The notes under the pieces are model-generated. The model saw only the letters and a program-made list of their open reading frames with translations, was not told the origin of the DNA and did not search any database. The position numbers and the translations under genes are program-made. A stretch of DNA of 24,238 nt from Saccoglossus kowalevskii (Eukaryota > Hemichordata > Enteropneusta > Harrimaniidae), in assembly GCF_000003605.2 (NCBI RefSeq), contig NW_003147273.1, positions 332,464-356,701 on the forward strand, given 5' to 3'. Positions 1-10,279 of the stretch are shown piece by piece; positions within the stretch are counted from its first letter, which is position 1, and every line of letters begins with the position of its first letter.

Positions 1-764
1 CTGAAGGGAAGTGCAGACTATAAACGGGACTATTTTGTGAATTTGTGATGAAAAGAGGAAACTGGTGGTGAAAAGTTTAAGCTTTCATGTATTTTTAGAT
101 TTAATTAATGTAAGTTTGAAGATAAAACACAACCTTTAGATTTCAGTAATCTTTAGCAGAAATACAGAAATTATGCAACAGTATTTATTTATGAATTATT
201 TATTTCTGCAGTGACAAAAATGATTTGTTTCAACAAAATTATTAAGGTTGTTGAATAATTGTCACAGAAAAAAAATTACTGAAATAAAATGGAATGACTA
301 ATTAAATATAATTAATCATACATACTACATGTCATGATTATGTCAGTGGACATTGCACTTTATAAAATCAATAAAAATATTGCTCTTATAGTTATTATAG
401 TTGTAATTGTGCAAACAAATCTCAGAGAACAAACAGGTTTGCAATGACCGCTGACTGACACTCGGCTGAAGGCTAGACTACCCGACAATCAATTAGACAA
501 TATACATACAGGCTTTGCGGAAACCCAAACTGAACTGCACAGTCCCTGGAGATTGTACTATTTCACACCTTAAACGATAGCCATTCGTAGGCAGTACTTA
601 AGTGAATGACAAAGCCGTTCAATCTATAACACTTTAGTGATAAATTGATATCGTAGTTTCATCCATACTTCAATGCAGAGTCATTGATTTGTTATTTACG
701 GTCAAGCGTGAAATAAACAACAAACGAAACCATGATCTTGTCAGGTTTCATTGTTTTCAAAGTA

Positions 765-891
765 CAGGTAACATGCAGAGTGGTTAAAACTATGTGCGTG
801 TTTAATGCCCACAGTTCTGTGTTAATGCCTTATTAGAGGCATGTGTGTGGAAACCCTACCATCTGTTCATCGTATACATATAGGCTATCAT
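765..891 (+). repeat. Dispersed repeat copy A (empty site)
   Basis: Shares AGTGGTTAAAACTATGTGC, TAGAGGCAT.TGTGTGGAAAC, TGTTCATCG and ATACATATAGGC with copy B at 2136-2242. Copy A carries about 20 extra bases near 812-832. It runs uninterrupted through the ATCAT at 887-891, where copy B holds an insertion. Confidence 0.75.
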
Positions 892-2135
892 ACACCATTT
901 CATTTGTGTCACAAATTGTCAAGCATTATGTTACCCTGGGTCATTGTGATAATGAAACAGATATTTCTCAATAATATTCCAAAACATATAGATTATCTTG
1001 GATAATCATATAAATGTTACAATCCATTAAGCAACCAATTTGTAATCACTATTCTTGAGGGTGCTAAGATGCACACCACTATACCATGTATTTCTATGGG
1101 CTCAGTGCAAGCTGCTGTGGAATGCCAGTCAAAAAGCAGGTGAAAAAACAGCACAAACTCAACTTTGGTGGCAAACCTGAACAACCAAATTGATATATCT
1201 TGTACATATTGGGGTAATCTTGTTACACTGTTCAGGGGAGTATAAACAACCATCCCAAAGTACAGTTTTCTGAGTGTTTTTCCGCTTTGTTCTCACCAAC
1301 GATGGTTGCCAGGCAGTGAAATGCCCGGATGTCCACCCCAGAGAATGCTGGGAAGAGTGATCTCCAAGCCAATATAATGCATCACTCTCGGGTACAGATT
1401 TTAAGTGATGCATCTAGTTTGAAAATTTGCAATTTGGTAAAATAAAATTCATTTAAGGAAACACAGTGGTAACCTTAAAACATTTTTGATCGACCTCAAT
1501 GCATCAATATTTCTAGAAATGTGTTTGTTTCATGTTTTCTGTGTCATGTGATCTTCAGTCATGACTTCAAAGAAAATGAGAATTCTACAGTGGTCATATA
1601 ATGAAACATTCGGTATTCAATAAGACATTAAACTACAATGAAATTCTATCATCCTTTCTTAGAATGACAATTTGACTCTATTAAAAGGATTCTTAATGAA
1701 CAAATTAAAGTTCATAATATTATAAAGGACAAAGCAAGATAGATTATAAAAATATAGATTACACATACATGCAAGTTATTTTAAATTCGTTTTATAATCC
1801 TAATAAGCCATATACTTTTTATTGCTACAATATGAATAAGATTTTAGTTATGAGCATCAAGTTCATGACAAAGAGAAATTTATGACACTGCATTCTCTGA
1901 AATTATGCAAATCAATAACATTTGTTACAATTATGAGAGTCTACTAAAATTAGAATATCCAGATTTGTTTTTTCACCAAAGTGCTTTAATTTGCTGTGGC
2001 TTTTCAGAGACTGACCATGGGTGTGAAGGACGTTTACTGCCTGACTTAAAACCATTACAAAATAATTTTGATGCTACAAAAGTTATATAAACATTAAGTT
2101 TAGTGACATCAATTCTCATTTTCATAATTTGTCTT

Positions 2136-2242
2136 CAGGTAATATCCAAAGTGGTTAAAACTATGTGCTTGTTTAATGCCGTACTAGAGGCATATGTGTG
2201 GAAACACTCCTATTTGTTCATCGCATACATATAGGCCATCAT
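2136..2242 (+). repeat. Dispersed repeat copy B (interrupted)
   Basis: Second copy of the repeat at 765-891, in the same orientation and strongly similar along its length. It is interrupted directly after ATCAT (2238-2242) by a 255-bp element, and repeat-like sequence resumes at 2498 with ATCATACACA. Confidence 0.75.
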
Positions 2243-2497
2243 CAGGAGTTTTTCTAGAAAAAAATGAACAAGAGGGAGCACACACAGGCAAGGGAGCAAA
2301 TCGACCTGGAAACATGATATCGCAAGGTCTCTGCGCCGCTTTAACTGTGATCTTTCACCATTGAAATATTTTTGGAGTAATTTTAGTGTATTTGGTGTCC
2401 AGACACATTGTCAGCTGGTGTTGCTGGGAAGTAATATATTTGAGAAAGATTTCATGTTGTACGGCAGCACGGAAATGTGCGGCTCAAGAAATCCCTG
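2243..2497. mobile_element. 255-bp non-autonomous DNA transposon with 5-bp target duplication
   Basis: Flanked by ATCAT at 2238-2242 and 2498-2502, while the related empty site has a single ATCAT. The ends are CAGGAGTTTTTC on the left and, as reverse complement of the right end, CAGGGATTTCTTG: short imperfect terminal inverted repeats. CAGGG-type ends suggest the hAT superfamily, in which 8 bp is the usual duplication but variants with shorter ones are known. It has no coding capacity. GC content is slightly higher than the flanks. Confidence 0.7.
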
Positions 2498-3284
2498 ATC
2501 ATACACAATTCATACACACATCATACATAATTTGTCTCCAGTTTTCAGTCAACTAAATTAGCTCCCTAAAAACCATTAAATTACATACTATTTCTGCTAA
2601 ATGCAGAGTATTTGTTTGGATATTTTAATTGATCTGTTTAGTAGGTGAATTTGAGATCCCCCACATCTACAATTACTCTAATGTCTAGATTTTTATAGTT
2701 AATGAGGCAGTTTGATGAAAAAGCCAACAAAATTTGTATAAAGGTTCAGATTTGAAATATGATTAGTTTAATGGCCATAAAGTGATTAAATTGATGATGT
2801 AAAGTGAATATAAAACAGATCTATTGTGGGATAATAACTGCAGTTTGTAACAAATCCAAATTTTGCACTACTGTGCTTGCTGTGTTGCTGCAATGCATTA
2901 TGGGAGAAACCCTTCTATTGCATAATGGGGATTAATTTACCTAGTGGTCTAATGCCTATAAAAAAATGCTTTCACTTAAGTTAGTAGTTAGTTAAAGAAC
3001 ACTGTATAATTTTTAATCACAGTAACAAAGGTGCACCATTCGTGTACCACTATGCTATAAAGTATGATACGCAGCAACGAACGCATTTAAGCGTCAGTTT
3101 ATCATACTACTTGAGTCGTAGAAAATGAACATCACAGTCAATAATAATCCAAGCTATAAACTTCACCCCAGTCATTACTCACGCAATAAATGGACAACTC
3201 AGAAAAAAAATCATCAGATATTATAGTTTGCAAAGAGATGTATTGGACAATTACTTATCTTGCATAGGACTTCTCATATTTATG

Positions 3285-3332
3285 AGCACTAGAGGGCGCT
3301 AACATTACTATAGAGGGCAGTATAAGACAATG
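3285..3332 (+). repeat. CTCF-motif-like short repeat, copy 1
   Basis: Carries GCACTAGAGGGCGCT, which fits the CTCF core consensus CCASYAGRKGGCRS at 13 of 14 positions, followed about 20 bp later by TAGAGGGCAGTAT. A second copy with the same architecture lies at 5613-5660. Confidence 0.6.
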
Positions 3333-4601
3333 CATGGCATTTATTTGATATGTTAACCAGCAATGCAGATCAGAAATAATATTATTCATATGACTACGAA
3401 TATATATGCAAGTTTCACTTATACTCCTGTATAGTTTATAGAACGCATTGCAGACTGTGTGCACATTGATATAGGTATGGGTATAAGCCGACATGCCTCG
3501 ATATATTAGCTTGTAACTACGCATCCTAATGGATTTTTAATACCATGAGACTAGCAATCAGAAAAAAAACTTGCATTCTATAGTATGGGAACATTAGCGT
3601 TGCTAGGTTCTACAACGGATGACAAGCAACAAGTATGGCCATAAATGAAGTGTGGGTCTTAAGAATGTGACCCATTAATCGGCAGTAAATGCTGACCAAC
3701 TCGGCGACAATAGTTGCCACAACGAGCAGGAACGAGGGTCTGGCTGCAGTGTAGGTAAGTCTCAAGTATCCTTATTGTTTTCTGTACGAGACTCATCCCG
3801 CAAAGAACGGTTGTCATGTTTTTGTTTAATCCGTCAAATTTTGACTGACAGGGGAGAATATTTATTTCTGGGGTTCTTAGAGATTGTGAAGTTAAAAAAG
3901 TTCAGAAAGCAAAGTGCGGGTGTGCCATACAGACGTATTCTGAGACCAGGCAAAAAGGTTTGTAATTAATTAGTTATTTTGACATGCAATTGGTGCATAA
4001 CCAGCTAAATGTTTGATTCATCACGTTTTAGGATGATTTTGTTTATTCCTTTATTAGGTTTTTGAACAAATAGAGATAAGTGGTTTTCCTTGTCCTGTTG
4101 GACATAGACATTCATAATGTAGAAAATTTGCAATCAATGGAAACACTAGCGGATTTAATGAAATTCAAGAACAAAAATCATGAAGCTGACGAAATAGCTA
4201 ACATAACAGTTATTTATTTATCAAATTTCGACTCTGTACTTTTTCCACTATGCATGGCAGTGCATTTAATGCTTGGCACATTAAACTTCCCGATACAATG
4301 ATATTTATCAGCCACATAACAACTGAATTACAGTAAATACTGAATCTTTAACATCACAACTACAAAAAAGATTATACTATTGTCTAATTCTTGGTGAAAC
4401 ATGGTAGAGCTGAATGCGATGGCTACGTGTGTATGACTGATCGAGGGGGACACACAAGTTGGTGGCAAGACGTCTCTCTTCATTATACGCTACCACTATA
4501 TTTGGCATAGTTTTAGCAACACCGACTATTGCCACTCACCAAACCGGTTGAAAAATGGTATTATCCACTGAAAGATTGAGATTCTTATTTTTAATTTTAA
4601 A

Positions 4602-4757
4602 TACTGTGGAATACTTTATTTTCGCTGGAATTAATTTTCGCTGAAAAGGTATTTTGGGCATTTTGCTTGGAATTTATTTTCACTGATTTTTGATGAGATT
4701 AAAATAAAATATAGGAAAAAATGTAAATTCCAAGCGAAAATAAAGTATTCTACAGTA
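4602..4757 (+). mobile_element. Foldback MITE, copy 1 (156 bp, TA-flanked)
   Basis: The ends are TA-CTGTGGAATACTTTATTTTC and the inverted GAAAATAAAGTATTCTACAG-TA, continuing inward as TTCGCTGGAATT and AATTCCAAGCGAA. TA flanks indicate a TA target duplication, as in Tc1/mariner-type MITEs. Subterminal TTTTCGCTG/TTTTCACTG motifs recur inside, making it strongly self-complementary. It lacks an internal part of about 60 bp present in copy 2. Confidence 0.8.
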
Positions 4758-4825
4758 TACTAGTTACTGTAATATTGATTTACTAAACTACCGTAGTTGT
4801 CCGAGTATAAACCCCTCGAAAAATT

Positions 4826-4838
4826 GGGGGGGGGGGGG
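4826..4838 (+). repeat. G13 homopolymer
   Basis: Thirteen uninterrupted G within a GTATAAACCCC context. Confidence 0.9.
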
Positions 4839-5612
4839 CCTTATAAACAGATAAAAGTTAAAACTTCTCCCAAGCGATAATTTATGCTAATTTATTCATA
4901 AACAAATCGTCATGTGTACAATACTAGAGTGTCTTCATTGACTAGCATTGTCCAAATTAACTTGAGAATCGGCCGTTACGCCCCGGGGTCACTAATCACT
5001 CTTGGGTGTGTTTACTAAGTGGAACAGCATTCAACCCTGTGTTTCATGTGAATATTGGTCTGTACGTTTCGGGGTATATGTTTGATTTACTGTTAGTGAT
5101 GAAATGTTTTTAAATTGTTAACATTTTCAGATGAATAATAATTCGTCTAAGCCATCAATGAATATAGCATTATTTGTTCGTAACCAAATCTGTACTCAAT
5201 TTGCCATTGTCAACTGACATATGTTTAAGTAGAATCACAGAGTGGGTTGGTTGGTACCGTATTTGTAATTATTGAATTTCCTTCCTCCAAATAAAAACAC
5301 TGTTATAATACCCGGGTTTCTTTCATAGATAAATTATTATTAAGCATTTCTTGGTTAAATATTGGCTTCAGAATCATGTAACACAAAACGATTTTAAATC
5401 TTGTTAAAGTTACATAATGGGTGCACTCAGAATCTCTTCTAAGTCGCTTAGCAAAAATCCAGCAAATATTTTTTTAGGTAGTTAAAAGTTGGCCATTTTA
5501 TTTTAACTATGTCGATGAGCAAATGAGAACAAAATTTAATGCCATAGGTATACTTATTTTATATTTACTTCAATTACCCCAATCTCAAATTTAAAAGACT
5601 CATCCAAATTCT

Positions 5613-5660
5613 GAACACTAGAGGGCGCTGACAAGATTATAGAGGGCGGTATTAAGCAAT
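5613..5660 (+). repeat. CTCF-motif-like short repeat, copy 2
   Basis: Begins GAACACTAGAGGGCGCTGAC and then has TAGAGGGCGGTAT, aligned to copy 1 over about 48 bp without gaps of note. Both copies are on the same strand in the PEX2 intron. Confidence 0.6.
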
Positions 5661-5752
5661 TACCTCTCTTTATCACTTGGCTCTCTTTATCATTTCTTGA
5701 CACAATTTACCAAATAGTAGGCTACTTTATTTGAATGAAGTAAAACACTTAC

Positions 5753-5815
5753 CCGCCATACCAGTAACCTCAAAGCAGCATTGAGTTCAGGTTCAATAGT
5801 TGCCAACACACCGGG
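5753..5815 (-). CDS. pex2: PEX2 coding exon 3
   Basis: A 63-nt exon (21 codons, phase 0 at both ends) on the minus strand. It lies between the acceptor TTTTTAG| and the consensus donor GGCGG|GTAAGTG. It begins PGVLATIEPELNAAL and ends in LLVWR, matching the PEX2 block FKPGLLARFEPE...LWVFLWR. The C-terminal half is hydrophobic and leads into the first membrane region. The next exon should encode the conserved NAT(V/I)GQ stretch. I searched 1-5752 on this strand for it, for the WLEER motif and for the C-terminal RING cysteines, and found none. The remainder (roughly 240 residues, including the RING finger) therefore most likely lies beyond the left edge. The gene is partial only because the window ends. 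Confidence 0.92.
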
Positions 5816-6236
5816 CTAAAAAGTCAATATAAACATCTTTGAATTAAAAAAACAAACAAATACGTGATCTGTCATTTAATATTCCACTATTATCAACTTA
5901 TTATCAGGAGAGTTGTATTCTCACTACCTATATGCAGAACACCTCCCACCCATTATTGTGATTGCTATGAAAAATGATAAAATATTTGAGTGACAAAGCT
6001 AGCATGCAATAAAAGTTGTGGTGTCAAATCACCAAATTAATCATAATTATCATTATTATACATCTGTCACCATAACACCATAAGTTACAGTGTGTCATGA
6101 TTTTGTGGTACCGGTATTTTACATGGTATGCCACCAGGGTTTGACCAGTCTCCACACAAAGAAGTTCGCTGATTCTGTTCTAAACTTTTTGGATTTCGGC
6201 ATTCCAATGCTGTGTCCTTGGAAGGAAAAGATGTAT

Positions 6237-6382
6237 AATAATAAGGTTATTATGAGGATACCCTAAAGTATGTACTCAGACAGTACGCCGTCGCATCGAC
6301 CTCAGATGTGTGTTGGTCGATACTCCTGCTGTACTGTCTTCATGCATACTTTGAGGTATCCTCATCATAACCTCATATTATT
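6237..6382. mobile_element. 146-bp imperfect hairpin (foldback element)
   Basis: The left arm (6237-6301) and right arm (6315-6382) are imperfect inverted repeats around a 13-nt loop. Shared stretches include GAGGATACC, AAAGTATG, AGACAGTAC and ATCGACC against their complements; I estimate 80% or more pairing. It sits in PEX2 intron 2. A palindromic MITE is the likeliest origin; a long hairpin RNA precursor is the alternative. Confidence 0.7.
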
Positions 6383-6554
6383 GTAATCACTCAAAGCCAG
6401 GTTACATTATTTTAAAAGATTTTTACAAATTTGATTTCAAGATTCTGTGCATAAGATTTTTCATGAACTATACAACAAACAAAGTTTTGGGTTTATAGAA
6501 TAGACTCCTTACATTAGCTTATACTACGGGTATCCAGAGTAATACTTCACATAC

Positions 6555-6632
6555 CTTGAAATATTGGAAAGCACTTGTGAACTGGTTTTTTAGTATCTGT
6601 AACAATTCATTGTCCAACTCAGAAGCATCCAA
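6555..6632 (-). CDS. pex2: PEX2 coding exon 2
   Basis: A 78-nt exon (26 codons, phase 0 at both ends) on the minus strand. It follows a clear acceptor (a T-rich tract, then TAATAG|) and ends at TTCAAG|GTATGTG. The translation starts LDASELDNELLQ and ends QFTSAFQYFK. It aligns without gaps to vertebrate PEX2 (LDALELNKALEQ, then SQFTQCFHGFK). This is the N-terminal cytosolic segment before the first membrane helix. It joins exon 1 across an intron of about 3.2 kb (6633-9811) and exon 3 across a 739-nt intron. No frameshift or stop is present. Gene identity is considered firm because three consecutive exons match the family in order and in frame. Confidence 0.92.
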
Positions 6633-7769
6633 CTATTAGAAAAAAATAAATTTTCAAATGTATAGATTTAGTGAAAGTTAAGAAAATTTAAAAATTTAAA
6701 AAAAAAATTGTCAAACATGTCTGGGACACAAAGAATAATTTTGAATTTTTGAAAATCATATTTGTTTATTTCTTTAGTACATTAGGACTACAGACCAAAT
6801 TTTTTTTTTAAAACTGAACTCAATTTGTTTTATTGTGATTATACGGTTGAAAATAAAATTAACAAGTACCCATTTTTCGAATCACTTTAGACTATTCAAA
6901 CAAACATTTATTGAATCAAGTTATGGATGGATGTAGTGATTTTGACCTCCAACACTGTCATCAGCAGTGAATAGAAGTTTCTCACATTTTTCACAGTACA
7001 GTATCCGTACCAATACTACCTTTGTATTGTAACTGCACTTTGTTACCAATGTAGCTATATATTAAAGACATAGAACCTCAGAAAATACAAGATATCATTG
7101 TTATCGCAACAACAATGAATCACTGGTTAGAGCACAAGTACTATTTTGCCTTAAGGCACAAACTTCCGTCAGTGATACTCATAACACAGTTAAGAATTGA
7201 TACACATGGGAATAAACACACTTTTAGGCTATATTTATTTCTCCCGTCTAGGCATGGGAGAAACATTTTATGTAATCTCCCATACTTGGCAAAATTCCTA
7301 GGACATCCCTTAGTTTCCCTCAACAATAGGCATTCTGAATGACGCACAGTGAGTCACCAAAGTTCAGCAAAGTTTTATAATCTTGATTCGTTAGTAGTGT
7401 TCTCCATAGATATTATTTAGCGTGCCATTATCCTCATATTCGGCATACATAAATCATCTAGACATCTCATTTACAAAGTAATAGCAAAAGATTGATTTCA
7501 ACGGAAGGCTTAAGTACAATCATTGTGAATGAAGAGCGACAAAATATCCCAGGCATTGTCCGCGGTTCACCTTTTATCCTTGGTGTACTTGTGCACAGAG
7601 TACATTCAGTTTTTCTCAAGACCTTTATTATCACACACAGAAAAGTAAGCAGGGTTTCAACTTTGATATTACCGGTACCAGTACTTAATGTAAAGACTAA
7701 GATTTCTATGGGGTATCTGAGCAATTATATATGCATGGTCTTCATGAATTTTAAGCCATGACTGAGTAA

Positions 7770-7820
7770 ACATAATATTTATTAATAACAATATATTTAT
7801 TAATAATAATAATAATTATT
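7770..7820 (+). repeat. AT-rich low-complexity / (AAT)n
   Basis: Repeated TATTTATTAATAA followed by a short pure AAT run at 7801-7818. Confidence 0.7.
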
Positions 7821-9162
7821 GACAAAACACTGACTTAGGTGAGTAAAGTAAGTAAGTATGGTCTCAAAAAAAGAAGATAAAAGTGCAAGTAACATAAATT
7901 ACAAAGAAAAATTAAATATAAAGGTTAAAAGGGCACCTTCCAGTTAAGATTAATTTCACAACACATTTACTTTCTGGATTAAAATAACAATGGATAACAA
8001 AAGATAGATTAACATTGTAAACAACATAAACAATAGTGTCCCATGATTCTTTGGTGCAATCCATGGGATTGAGCGGTTCCCCTTTAAATAATAAAAAGTA
8101 ACCATAGAGAAAAAACAATATTGTCTCGATACTTGAATCCAATAGCAGATATAAGACTTCTTTCTTTATATGCACTAATGCACAATAGTGGAAACTCACA
8201 GCCACAGATCTAAAATCTCTGTGTACAATTGGGACAAGCACTACGAGTAGTGAGGTTTTAACAAGTACCAGTACTTGCAATTCATATCTTTGAAAATTTT
8301 TCAGTTCAAAAGTACTGCAAAGTATTTCTGTTCATACTTTGAGACATTTGTCATGTATTTTCAAGGGTCTGCATATTTTCCAAAACGAAGATTGTCACAC
8401 TGAGTGTATTGGCTCATATCAAATACAATTTTGTAAATTTGGAATTAAAAGCAGGGTGAGCGTCACATACATTGAATGCATTCACAGCGGACTGTGATGG
8501 TACATTAGATCCAAGCTACGGCAGCAGACAATACACTGACGAGCTCACAGTGAATCTTATCATAATACACAAACTTAAATACTCCACACTTAACAAAGTA
8601 GCCACAGTTTTGTTTATATCCAGTCTCCATGGTCATAATTTAATTAAGGTTGCTGGGACTAAAGTATTTAAGGGATTCTTATAGATGTACACCTCACAGA
8701 TACAAAGCCAATGTCAGACAGTCTTCATCTTCAGTCTTCGAATATTTAATTTCTGCTGCAAGCTTTTTTTATTTATCGTAACTTGATAATGATGATATTT
8801 TTTGTATATCACAGACCTCAATGACAATCCTCCCAGTAATAGTTTTCTGTTCTCCCACTCCCTGACACTGAGTTGTTTAAATCTCAATTACCTGACAATA
8901 ATGTAGATGTTCAAGCTACTTATTAGTGTCAGTGCATTCTAGGTTGTGAGGTATCCATGGCAAATTGGACTTACTGAGAGACAGAATTGCAACAGAGTGA
9001 TGAGACGGGACTAAATCTTGACCTGTCATAGTCAGGTCACTTGCTTTATCCTTTTAACAACTAACTTTCTTTTTGTAGTAGTAGTTATCACAACTAATCT
9101 TTATTGCTATTAACTGATAGAAACATTGTATTTCTAAGGATGCAATATAGCTAATATTATTA

Positions 9163-9164
<2 letters not shown>

Positions 9165-9216
<52 letters not shown>
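9165..9216 (+). repeat. (ATT)17 microsatellite
   Basis: A pure ATT trinucleotide run of 52 nt, preceded by an interrupted part from about 9156. Confidence 0.95.
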
Positions 9217-9219
<3 letters not shown>

Positions 9220-9449
9220 GTCAAATTAGAATTCTGGAGCTACTAAACCTCGGCTATGAAGCCAAGATCCCCGGCCAAGATCTCATCTCAGGAAGGCTGA
9301 CAATCTGTTAAGACTAACATCGCAGATTGACATTTTTTACGTCAAGACCAACTTTTATAACAGTGGAATTCTATTTGAGCTTGAATATGAATTCTCGCAC
9401 TTAGAAAACAAACGTAGCTTTCTCTAGTGCAGAATTTAGGACTGGTTGC

Positions 9450-9461
9450 GGGGGGGGGGGG
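9450..9461 (+). repeat. G12 homopolymer
   Basis: Twelve uninterrupted G, in PEX2 intron 1. Confidence 0.9.
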
Positions 9462-9811
9462 TGTCGTTGCAGGGCTGTTCTCTTGCCGTGGTTCTCATGA
9501 TACGGTACCTCGACGGGATCGCCCAGGAAGTCCCACAAACATTTCAGATATCACGTACTGAGAATTTTTATGAATTTAAAGAATTAAAAAGGATTCTGAG
9601 TTGAACTACTTGTGGAATTGTTGATCAACAAGTCAGTATCAGTATTCAAATGATCATTTTGAAGACAATCTACAATCAAAGCTTGGCAGACTTCCGGGTA
9701 ACTGACAGTGAGAACATATATTTTGCAATTATATGGTTGACACACATTAGCTCTCCTGGGCAGGTGTGTCATCAAATCGAAGAAGAAAATCCCACGTTTA
9801 AGTCAACATAC

Positions 9812-9865
9812 CTGGCTTACTCTCAGGACGACCTGGTCATGGTCTGCTGTGTCGTCGTCAGCCAT
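9812..9865 (-). CDS. pex2: PEX2 coding exon 1 (N-terminus)
   Basis: This is the first coding exon of peroxisome biogenesis factor 2, a peroxisomal-membrane RING E3 subunit that works with PEX10 and PEX12 to ubiquitinate and recycle the import receptor PEX5. Read on the minus strand it starts with ATG and encodes 18 residues, MADDDTADHDQVVLRVSQ. It ends at a strong donor (CAG|GTATGT) in phase 0. The closing VLRVSQ matches the VLRISQ that precedes LDA.EL in vertebrate PEX2, and the next exon begins LDASEL, so the junction lands exactly where the family requires. The acidic head before it is poorly conserved in the family. The ATG chosen is the only one in frame near the conserved block. The start lies about 330 bp from the ATG of a plus-strand gene, implying a shared promoter. 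The assignment rests on recalled family sequence, not on a search. Confidence 0.9.
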
Positions 9866-10193
9866 GTTCATTCATAAATTCTTCACAAATGTAACGTTAT
9901 CTGTGATTGGTTAATGGTAGGGTCACTTAAGGTCAGGAATATCTTACGCATTAAATTAGACAGATAATTCATGAGTTCCTTTTTGGAGTTTTTTCTGTGA
10001 CTTTGATTCATCATATTTTGTTTCCAACAGTGTTAAAAAATAGCCTAAGATACTGATTTTTAACTTTCTAATAAAAGAACTTCAAACAAAACTTCAGCCA
10101 ATCATAACGACGTTTATAAAAACGATATAAAAACAACGCATGCGCTTCAAAGTTCAATAAACTAGTACGAATTTTTGGGAGCTTGCCCATCGT
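9866..10193. promoter_or_regulatory. Head-to-head promoter region between PEX2 and the acidic-protein gene
   Basis: The interval between the PEX2 ATG (minus) and the first ATG of the plus-strand gene is 328 bp. On the plus side a CCAAT box (10098-10102) is followed by TATA-like TTTATAAAAAC (about 10112) and GATATAAAAAC (about 10124), then an NRF1-like palindrome GCATGCGC (10138-10145). The transcription start would fall near 10150-10160. On the PEX2 side there is an inverted CCAAT (ATTGG within 9905-9910). CpG dinucleotides become noticeably more frequent from about 10100 onward. The motif positions are read directly; promoter function and bidirectionality are inferred. Confidence 0.5.
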
Positions 10194-10279
10194 ATGCAGT
10201 ACACCGGTGGTAACGGGTCTCCTGCTTCCTGGTCGATTGTCATTGGAGTTTGTTCAGTTAGGAAAAAATCTGTGTGCAG
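10194..10279 (+). CDS. Acidic-protein gene, putative exon 1
   Basis: An open stretch from ATG (10194) to a good donor (TGTGTGCAG|GTAATA), lying about 40 bp downstream of the predicted start site. It would encode 28 codons plus 2 nt, beginning MQYTGGNGSPASW. If spliced to the acceptor at 11988-11989 the split codon becomes AGC and the frame runs directly into the acidic exon. That phase agreement is the main reason to call it coding. The alternative is that it is purely 5' untranslated and that translation starts at ATG 12000. No domain is recognisable. The promoter elements just upstream and the higher CpG content support it being a first exon. Confidence 0.35.

Larger units (their letters stand above)
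1..5752 (-). other. Putative PEX2 intron 3, no coding sequence recognised
   Basis: This is everything left of PEX2 exon 3. I found no exon matching the missing part of PEX2 and no other convincing gene. The short open frames here have no splice context or family signature. What it does hold is repeat matter listed separately: a 765-891 / 2136-2502 related pair with a transposon inserted in one copy, a CTCF-like repeat at 3285, a foldback MITE at 4602, a G tract at 4826 and a second CTCF-like repeat at 5613. The exon-like signals at 3600-3760 and 4540-4567 did not match PEX2. Confidence 0.5.
6633..9811 (-). other. PEX2 intron 1
   Basis: A 3.2-kb intron between PEX2 exons 1 and 2, bounded on the minus strand by GTATGT and TAATAG. 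It contains an AT-rich low-complexity patch near 7770-7820, a long (ATT)n microsatellite at 9165-9216 and a G12 tract at 9450. Open frames of 60-120 codons around 7.1-8.3 kb lie on both strands, resemble no protein I know, and appear to be chance ORFs. Confidence 0.65.

Noticed and set aside
3600-3760. Possible exon with strong GTAAGT donor on the plus strand and an open minus frame
   Set aside because: No partner exon, no recognisable protein on either strand; the donor alone is insufficient.
4540-4567. 28-nt minus exon-like segment (CTTTCAG| ... |GTGAGTGG)
   Set aside because: Good splice signals and phase 0, but its reading WIIPFFNRF does not match the PEX2 sequence expected after exon 3.
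5575-5607. 33-nt minus exon-like segment (GTGTTCAG| ... |GTAATTG)
   Set aside because: The acceptor lies inside the CTCF-like repeat, and the reading NLDESFKFEIG does not fit PEX2.
7467-7761. Overlapping 85- and 89-codon frames on both strands
   Set aside because: They lie inside PEX2 intron 1, with no splice sites and no family resemblance.
7912-8280. 122-codon minus frame
   Set aside because: Hydrophobic by AT-rich composition, no recognisable motif; treated as a chance ORF within the intron.
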